Positions 23,701-34,000 of a DNA stretch of 64,000 nt are shown here, piece by piece. The notes under the pieces were generated by a model. The model saw nothing but the letters and a program-made list of their open reading frames with translations, searched no databases and was not told the origin of the DNA. Each line of letters starts with the position of its first letter. Position 1 is the first letter of the stretch. Origin of the DNA: Lepisosteus oculatus (taxonomy: Eukaryota; Chordata; Actinopteri; Semionotiformes; Lepisosteidae); contig NC_090698.1 in the NCBI RefSeq assembly GCF_040954835.1, positions 20,767,501-20,831,500 on the forward strand, given 5' to 3'. The position numbers and the translations under genes were made by a program.

Positions 23701-26700
23701 GTATTGTTGGTCCTGGCCTTTAGGTCTCAGAAACGCAGGGTTCTGGGCTTCAATCTGAGATCCGAAAGAGATGACTGAGCAAATTATTTCAATTAACTTA
23801 ATAACATTTATCGAAGGAGATAAAATAAGTAACAGCTCAAAAGGACAGAAAATTTCTGCATACCTGAATGTCATTAAACCTTTCAACAAAACTGTGCTTA
23901 ATTTTAACACAACTACAGGAAATGTCAATTATGTTGTTAGTTGCTTGTTCTCTTCTTTAAACAAATGTAAGAAAATAATATTTTAACTATTTTGATGTGT
24001 ACACAAATTTCAAAACCTTAAGGGAATTTACTCTAATTTATGAGATTTATTAATATGGTGTTTATTCCTTATTGACAATTCTAATGAGTTAACATTAATG
24101 TTGTAAAGTTACCGGTGTAGTTAGAAACAAGCGTAGTGCATCATATCATATTGTATCAATGGTATTACTTCCTGTCTGGTTGCTGAGGGTTTATCAGATC
24201 CCAATAAGTAATAATAGTATAGGCAGGTTCTTCTCCAGTGACTACCTGTCCCTTTGCCTCTGTGCATTGAGGCTGATGTGCCGGAGTCTTGTCTTTCCTC
24301 GTGCTCACTGATGGCTCGGCAGCAGGAGTTGCAGAACTAAGAGGAGAGGTGCCTTTGCTCTCAGCAACCTGCTCACAAAATTAAATGAAAACATTAAAAT
24401 TTTTAAGATTGGGGCAGAGAAAGGGGGAGTGAGAAAAACCTGGAACATAGCAAGTAACAATGAAAATGACGAACGTTGACACCTTTCAGTCTTCCAACAT
24501 TGGTGGCCAATAAAGGGGCTGGCAAATTGTCTCAAGGTAAATTTGAACAAAGAAAGTACAGGGTTAGTCTAAATGTTGTTGACGAGTATAACTGCCAATT
24601 ATTTTACTCAAGTTTTGTTTTCTCCTCCGCAGATGGTAAAGGATTGTAAGGTAACTATTTGAAACTTTGATATTTATGCTTTCGTTTGAAACCTTTTTTT
24701 TGTTACAGTAACCCATGCAGTTAATTTGTAATAATAAACTGTCAAAAGGTGTTAACAGCATTTTGACTAACCCTGTTATATCTAAACCTTTGTGCCTTAG
24801 AATTAATACATTAAAACACTTTTTGGATTCCAATGAAACATTGCACAGATATTTCCCAAAATTAACAGTAAAGTTAAAAGTAACAGCATACACGTTATGC
24901 TTTTATTTGATTTGAGGTAGACTGAGAAAAGTCAGTATGCAGTTGTTAAGGAGTGTAAAAAAGACACTTTTTCTACCTAGGTGTTTCATTTTTGCAGTGC
25001 TATGCTACTTTGTTTTAAATAAAATGGCACAACATTTCTTCTTTTAAAAATTTGATATTGATATAGAAACAAACTTGAAATGAAATGCATGAATAGTAGT
25101 GTGGTGTTTGCTGCTTTCCTGATTGACTTCACAGATTCATTTCCAAAGATGTTAGGAATAAATTACTCCAATCATCTATTTTAAACCAGTTCCTTTGATG
25201 ATCAAGGTAGAAGTTGATGAAGGTAAACTTGTTCCATGTAAAGTTGTACATTACTGAAATTACACCAATGATGCATTTTGAAATGTTTTTTTTTTTTCAG
25301 AAAGGTAATGTTAATTAGTCATTTAGGCTCCTAACAGCATGCATCATAAAAGCAGAAAAATGTATTCAGCAGGAAAATACATTATAAGATGAGACCTTCC
25401 GCACTTCAGAAAGTTCTTTACCTCTTTACTCCTCTTTGTTATGTTGATGAAGGAGAGGAGTGGGTAAGTTGCAGTGCTGTGTGCTTTGGTAGAACTGACA
25501 AAGGCAACACCCAAATCTGGAAACTCTTCTTCATCCTGTGAGAAAGACATGTGTTTTAGGGTGTACAGTGCAAAAAACCATTACAAAACTGCAGATTCTG
25601 CCATCATCTAGGTCTGCTTCTCCACTTGTCACTGTACACAATTCAATAGAAATATTCTGGAAAAACAAAACAGAAGTTTTGTTTTTCCACCTGGGTGATG
25701 CACAACAGCTATCCTATGCCAATAGCCCCAATACACAGCAGATCAAGAGGAGACATGAAATTACTTCAGCAGCTGAATAAAGAATACATTTAGGCAGGCC
25801 AGACTACACAAGCCCAGAGTGGAATCTAGGGAGGACACCAGAGAACACCCCTACCCTTAAAGACAGTGCCATGGGATTGGTTATGCCAGATAAACAGAAC
25901 CTTGATGTCACCTACTGGTCAACCTGCACCACTTACAGCAGTAATCTGGGTTTTAAATGGGAGGTATCCCATCCCAGTACTGACCATGCCCAAGTGTGCT
26001 TAGCTAACAAGATCTCATAAGATCAAGCAACATGGTGGTATCACTGTTGTTGACAACAATGATCATCATTCCCACAAAACACTGACTGGTAGTTAATTTG
26101 TTCCTCAAAAAAAAAAGATTAGCTTAGTATAAATACATGTGAACTTTATACAATTAGGTATTTCCACTGCCAACACCTCATCAAGCTGCCAGAAAATGTG
26201 TGAATCCTATATTGGCCTTATCTGTCATCTCTGGGTTTATGAAAGACCACCTCCAACTGTGAGGGGTGGCTAATAGACTTCTAAAGGTTTATGCTTACCA
26301 ATTGAGCAGTATCTTAAGATACTCACATTAACTTATTTTACCAAACAAGAGGAAGCTTATATTCTTGGTCTTTCTATATAAGTATTCATGTTTCAATTGG
26401 ACAATCTCCTGTGACTAAAGGGTTATGTCACTCAAAGGTTAAGGGCTGTCGACAAATACAACTCCACTAGATAGAAATGCAAAAAATGACATTTTCATAC
26501 TTGGGTTAAATAATTTAAGATTTCTATTCACGGAGAGTTCTAAATGTAAAAAAAACAACCGAGAAGCTTTATTATCCAATTAGCAACACTGCAGTGCTTT
26601 ATGTTGTTTCATAACTTGTGAAACACCATTGCAACTTTTCACCTCAACACCTACTCCAGCAGACACCCTTTTTTGTATTTGCTTGATCCTTGACTCTTGG

Positions 26701-29700
26701 TCCTCATAAACCATTTTTGTTGAGTATTTTATGTGCATGTAACTTCTAACCCATAACATTGAGGAAATTAAATATTTAAGGGAAAATATCTACATTATGA
26801 TCATAATTCTGTTCTCAAAAACATGAAACATCCCCCTCTAGTGATGGCAAATGACTTTCAAATATGGTTTGAGCAGTAAAACAAAAATGTTCAAGTCCTT
26901 TTTCTTTTTATGCTGGCTACAATATTTTACATGTTTTACATACTCTCCCCAAATAATTTGGAAACATTCAAATCAAATACTATATAAACCATAAGTAACC
27001 TTATTAAAACTACTGTATGTGCAGTTACAATAGTTTCAGTTGCTGTTTGTCACTATACTCAGAACTACAGCTGTGAGCTCTTCAAAAGTAATAAAAAGTT
27101 TAAACTGGTGTAGTCTAGTTCATAGATCTCTACTTTCTAAGATATCTGAGTTGTACATATCTTTTAAAGTGACCACTTTTGAAATAGAGGATGTTACAGT
27201 GCACAAAGTGTACAAAAGCATTAAGACTGTGTCATGCACCATCAATGGATCTCAGGCCTCATTACTAGTCAACCTCAGTCAATCGTAAATATTAATGTAT
27301 AATAGTTTATATCATTTTTTTAAAAAGAAAAAGAGAGGTGATGTAAAGGAAATGGTTTCCATTGCCTATCAAAAGAAGATAATTATCCCCTTGTATTCTT
27401 GTTACACAAATATCAACCCAATATGCCAAAGGCTCTAGCTACCTCCAAATTACCTAATGCAAACATAAAATCAAGATTTCAGATAATCTGTGGCCATGTT
27501 CTAATAATCACCTAATCAAATACTATGACGCAAGTCACATATATATATAAACCAATATGCTTTGATGTTAGCATGTGATTTTCATTTTCTTGTGGCTTAA
27601 AAAAGATGCAAAATGTATAGTTTTCCTTCATGAAAGGAGCTAAATACAAGAAACTCAGTTGGCAGTCACTGCTCTGTGGAGTCTGTAAACTAAGAGACAG
27701 TAAATAATTAACTGTCCGTTAGAAGAGCAAATAATCCTACAGGAGAAAAATACCAGGTTTACTTATTACTCAGCTGTTGTTTACTGCCCTGGTTCAAAAG
27801 CATTTCAAGGTTTATTGCTAAACCATAGTCTTGCGCCCAAAACTTCAATATTTTCCACATCCTGAAAGCTGTTTAATTTTAACTTTTTCAAAGATATTTT
27901 TTTAATCTGAAGTTTTAATCAACAAAGAGACTTTTACAATGTCATATCATTTTCACTTTGTTTACAAATTATCAACTGAAAGTTTCAAACCATTCCAAGG
28001 TTGAAATGAACTATTTTAAGAACTTAAGAATTTAACTTATAGTGGTATGAAATTAATGTCACATAAACAAACACAGATTAATAGAATAAGATAAAAGCTT
28101 CTGTTATTCAATTCAAAATAATGTATTTGTCATCAGGATGGCAACTTAAGCAATTTAAGTTATAAGGTGGTAGTATAGTTAAGAGAGTTAAACTGAACTA
28201 AGCAATACAAATTTGCCACTTGCTGAAAAAAAACAAGTGAAGGAGTGATAAGTAGCCTGGGTGTCAAACCTTTTGTGTGGAGAAGGTCAAGGGTCAGGTG
28301 AGAGAAACAGGTAAGATAAAACAAAGAGCCTCTTTCCCTTTCCTAACTGCAAATATGTAGTTTTGGGGACAAAATTGAGGTAAACTGGTAATGGCATATA
28401 AGCTACAGAAAACTTGTGTTCTCTAACTCTTAGCACCAATGCATCTCAAAACAGGTTTCCAGGCAGCTCTGCTGTTGTAATATTTTCAAAATGTAAAGCC
28501 AGTTAGGCTGTCTCTGCAACAGCTGCAGTAAAGGCTGAGGAGTTTTCGTATTCCAAGTTTCTTGCTCACCTAAAACAAAGGGTGTATTGTTAAACAAAAA
28601 AAACACATGCAGGATATAAGCAGCTTTTCTACTCGTACCTCAAACTTTGGGGGCTCCTGAACAACAACAGGGGACTCAGGCTGATTGCTTTCTGCTGCAT
28701 CACAAGGCTTTTTGGCCTTTTTCTTTCTTTTCTTTTTCTTCTCAGAGACTTGCTGCAGTTCACCTTCAGATGATTTGCTCCGATTCTGTGGGATAAGAAA
28801 AACAAATTTGGCTTCTGCAAAACATACAGAAACAGAAATGCGCATAAAAATGTTTTGCAAGTGTAAAGAAAGAAATGGGCGTCTCAATTGGAATGAGAAT
28901 TGAGTTCTTTGCTCTGGAAAAGTAAGAGACAATTGGACTGGGTCAATCAGACACAGAGGCTGCAGATAGCAAGCACAGATGGCTATACAACTTCCACTGC
29001 ACATCAGCTTCAGACCTTTCAGGTTTGTTTAGGTGCTGGACCTTACAGAAAGTGTTCCGGTCAAGTGATAGAGCAACTGTGCACTGCTCAGGATAAGAGG
29101 CTGGATGGGTGAGGATCCTATCTGGTCAGTGTGGTGAGTTACTGATTCACAGGCCACTAACTCAATGAGGAGAACTTTACAGTGGGATTAACTGTGTTTG
29201 CAGACAGAAATATATTTTACAGTAGACACAATTAATGTGTTTTCTCCTCAGAAAGTTAAAAGAAGAATGCATTCCCTATATGGCAGCAGGGTACATGACA
29301 TCAAATGTGTGGTTTTCTTTTTTTAAATGAACACTGTAACATAAGTTAGAAGTTACTTGTTGTAAGAGTTGTGTCTTCTCATAAAAGCAAAGAGAAAATG
29401 CTTGAAGGAACAAAAATGAAACTTCACAAAGACGTGGAAGTGTGGTTTTGTGACGTTTTTATCTGTATCAAAAGCCGACTGTCCAATGATAGCAAACCAG
29501 CCACTGATACAGTATCCCTACACCACACACTGTATTGTACCTGTGAAGTGGCAGAGTTCTGTTGTAGAGGCTGACTGGCAGGTTTTTTGGGGATGTCCCT
29601 CTGTGGTGGCTGAGAAGCAATGGTGGCCCAGGATGATGGAGAATTTGCTGAGATGCACAAGTTTGGCTCTGGAAACTGATCTGATACAATCAAGGCAATT

Positions 29701-31035
29701 TGTTAAAAATACAGATAAGACTCAATATTGTCATCAAAATGACCATGCAGCAACAAAGCAAAGATGTTCTACTATTTTTTTTTCCCACAGTAATAGGCAA
29801 TCATCCTCCTTTGATTTCTGGATAATACTAAGCATTTCGTTACTGTTCGTATTACAGTTCATATTCACCACAGAGGTGGGTATTGTGGAATGCCATTGTG
29901 CACACACAGCTTCTTCTGTAGTTTTCTCTTTGGCAATCCTCCACTATTTTTCCATTCTGCGGCATTGCTAAGAGCATTAATGCAGAGCAGCAAAACTGGC
30001 TCATCAATACATTGTAAATTTCCCTCATTCTGGTATTTTCCAGTTGTTTATGGGAAGGTCAAACCTGTGTTTGCATCACAAATTAGGCTTTCACAAAACT
30101 GTGTCAAACAAGATCCTATTGCAATTAATTCCAAATACACAAAGACGATGGGAAACGGTTGGAGAGCTGCACATCCTAGTGGTTAGGAAGTCTTCATGCT
30201 CTTCATGGAGAGCCACATGCATGTAGAGTGCACAAACCTTCAGTTTTGGACAGCACCAAAATGGTGTGTGGAGATACCCTGACCTCTTTACAAAACCAAA
30301 GAGGGGTTTACATATAGTAGAAGCCTATCTGACAGAAAAGAGAGATGTAGAATTTAAGTGGCACTTCCAAGAGCCATTTGCAGAATTGGCTGATCTCTAT
30401 AGCCTTTTCTTTAATGATTTTGTGCTAATTGGTTTTTAATTTCCATTTATCAGTCTCTTTTTTTAAAATTCACATAGGGGTGATGAGATGAAATGTGTTA
30501 ACATGTACTGTGTTTTAGGGAGGTTATGACCAAATGGAAATACAGCTGCGCTAATGTAAATCCTGCAACATGTGGTACTGAAGTTACACTGTATTTGAAT
30601 TTAGTACTTATAGTACTTTTAGTAGTAATTTTGCACCATGCATTATTCAATTTTCCCTAGATTAACTTTACTTATATATACAATATATTTTTAGTCTATC
30701 CAGAAAGTTCTTGCAACAAAGTAATTTTTAGATTAATTGGTCTGTTACAACATTTTCTGCTTCTAATAAAAAAACAGCACAGGAAAAATACATTACATTG
30801 CTAATCACATACATCTGTCATTGATGTGCATGAGAAGTTAAAAGACATGCAAAAGAGAGAATTACAACACAATACAATTGTAAAGTGAGGATCATATAGG
30901 AAATTAAGGATGGAGATGATTTTTCATATGATCTACAATGTATCCAGTCACCCTTAAAAAAATATAAATATGGTTTATTTTTATTTAGATAATCAATGTT
31001 AAATACAAACTTTGTTTCCCTTCACCTGAAAACAG

Positions 31036-31090
<55 letters not shown>

Positions 31091-34000
31091 TGCTTACACT
31101 ATATAGCGCTTTTCTGGACACTCCACTCAAAGCGCTTTACAGGTATGGGGACTCCCCTCCACCACCACCAATGTGCAGCATCCACCTGGATGATGTGACG
31201 GCAGCCATAATGCGCCAGAACGCTCACCACACATCAGCTATTAGTGGGGAGGAGAGCAGTGTAATGAAGCCAATTCATAGATGGGGATTATTAGGAGGCC
31301 ATGATTGGTAAGGGCCAATGGGAAATCTGGCCAGGACGCTGGGGTTACACCCCTACTCTTTTTGAGAAACGCCCTGGGATATTTAATGACCACAGAGAGT
31401 CAGGACCTCGGTTTTAGGTCTCATCCGAAGGACGGGGCCTGTTTACAGTATAGTGTCCCCGTTACTATACTGGGGCATTAGGACCCACATGGACCGTAGG
31501 GTGAGCGTCCCCTGCTGACCCCACTAACACCTCTTCCAGGAGCAACCTTAGTTTTTCCCAGGAGGTCTCTCATCCAACTACTGACCAGGCTCACACCTGC
31601 TTAGCTTCAGTGGGTTGCCAGTTATGAGTTGCAGGGTAATATGGCTGCTGGCAAGATATGACTGATAAAGAATGGTTCATTTCTGGTTTCTAAACATATC
31701 CATATGTTGTGAACCTGGTTCACACTAAAGTCAAGAGCAAGGTATTTTAATACATGTATTACCCAGATACTAGTATTTTATAACGCATATGATTCAAAAC
31801 AGAAAAATAAACACATCCCCCTGTCCCTCCCACCTTAAAATGCAAACTACTTTGATTGTAACTACTTTTTATATCAGGATTTATATATTCAATATTTTTA
31901 TTTAATTTTATGTAGTACTTTAGTATGGGTGTTCTTAAAAAAAAAAAGCAGGTTTCTTTTTGTCATAGCACTCCATTCACATTTACATCACTACCTTCGG
32001 AAGATGCTAATGGCATGTCCACACTATTACCAGCAGAACTGCACTGAAGGGGGTCAGTAGTTTCTTCTTTCCTCACACAATATTTCTAATGATAAACAAC
32101 AGAAAAGTATTATTTCCCAGGGAATACAGAAACCATACTTTCTCCAATAGGCAATTTCAAGACATGAATAAGTAATATCATGAACACTTTCGGGCAAATA
32201 ATGAATATATATACAGTATATGGAAAATGAATACTGAAGTAAAAAAACACAGGGGGTAAAATGTTAATTCACTGAGAATTCAAGCAATGATTAATATGCC
32301 AACCTTGTGAACAGGGAACACTGCGCACTCTTTCTGGACCAGGTCTGTTGGCCTGTCAGACGTTTGTGGACTCACCTGCTCTCTCTGGACACTGACAGCA
32401 GCAGACTCCAGCTGTGGAAAATCTGAAAGCTTCACTTCAAATGCAGCAGCTTCTCTTGGCTGCGGCCTGGACCTCTCCACTATCTTTGGCGCTGATTTTC
32501 GACCTCTGTTGCCTGAAAAAATGTTGAGTTGAGAGAATATGCTGTTTGTGAGAAACAGGGAGTCAGCCCCAGTGTCCTTGCTAAATTTCATTTTGGACTT
32601 GCACCTTCTGGCCTCATTCAGCTGGTGAAGTAGATTCTCACCATGTCTGCTGTGTAGTGGGGATGCGGGCACATAATTGTTGCGTGTCACTAATCAGGAA
32701 GATGAATCAGGACACCTCCTCTATTGCAGTCACTCTGCGATTCTTTGGTAAGGACTATATAAATGCAATTATTAATTACACTTTAAAAAAAAAAACAATC
32801 TTTCTGTTTCATTCTTAACATTAACACATTAATAGGTTTGTGTGGGTGGGAGAGTGTTTCTGAATTCTGCAAAAGCTTTTATACTGGAGGCCAGTATTTC
32901 TGGGAAAGCTCTGGAGGTGAGAGAAATGTTAGGGTTTCACAGAAATATACAGATTGATCCTTCTTTTTCTAATTCATACTAGATCATGAAATTTAAGCCT
33001 AGATCATTCTATTAAACCAAATGTATAGCATGAACAAGTTGGGTTTCCTCTACATATTATTCATGATAAAAAACAAGTCATTATCACCAATATGGCCTGT
33101 GATCACATGAAAATAGAAGACTCGCAAAACAATGACCAAAAGACAGAAGGCCTTTAAGCCTCTTGAAAGTGAAACTATTTCAAATCTGTGAAATAAAGCT
33201 TCCACTTCTACAAAACCTAACTGCACCTTTCACAGAACAGCAATTCTGCAGTGTAGAAGACTGTAAATAACTGAATACTAATCAATGCCATCAGAATGTC
33301 TTCTAAAACATTTACCCAGTTTCTTTGGGCTACATTCCCCTGTCATTCCTTCAGACGGTCTTCCCGTCACCCCATGTCCCACAGGACCTGGTTCAGTACT
33401 TGACCATGGTGCCTGCAAATAAGAAATAAGTATTAAGGGAACTGAGCTGTGGAAAGGCCTTCAGCAATCTGACAGAATCATATGGGGGAAACACCAAGCA
33501 CAGAATTGAATAGAAGAAAACGTTAAGGTACACCTACTTCTCAGCACCTTAAGCATTTGGATGCCATCGCAACTTTGAAAAAAATACTCTCCTAATCAGT
33601 GGAAATATAAGATTTTGCCAAAGGGAATGCCTTCAATGGCAACAATTCAATGTTGTTCAATGCCAGCAAACAAAAGTACTGCTTGGAAACTAAGTAGAAA
33701 GCCGATCAACTGCAAAATTGGCTACTTTACGACACTGGACTGCTAATATTGTGCAAAAATGATTCACTTTTATGTAACATTTATAAAACGGCATGTTCTA
33801 GACATTGGAAAAGCCAACTGCCTCTCATATTCTAGGGAGCACACAACCTTTTTCTTTTCGGAAGATTGCAGCTGCTCTGAACTGACCCTTCTGGACTGTT
33901 TGCCGGACAGGGTCTCTTGTTCTTGTGTGGCTTTTTTGCCTCGACGGGTGCTGCTGTATTTTTTGGGGGAGCCATCTTCATTGGGGATGTGTTTACTTTG

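Noticed and set aside
31090..31311. Plus-strand open frame of 73 codons
   Set aside because: Lies within the 5S-derived SINE; not a gene.
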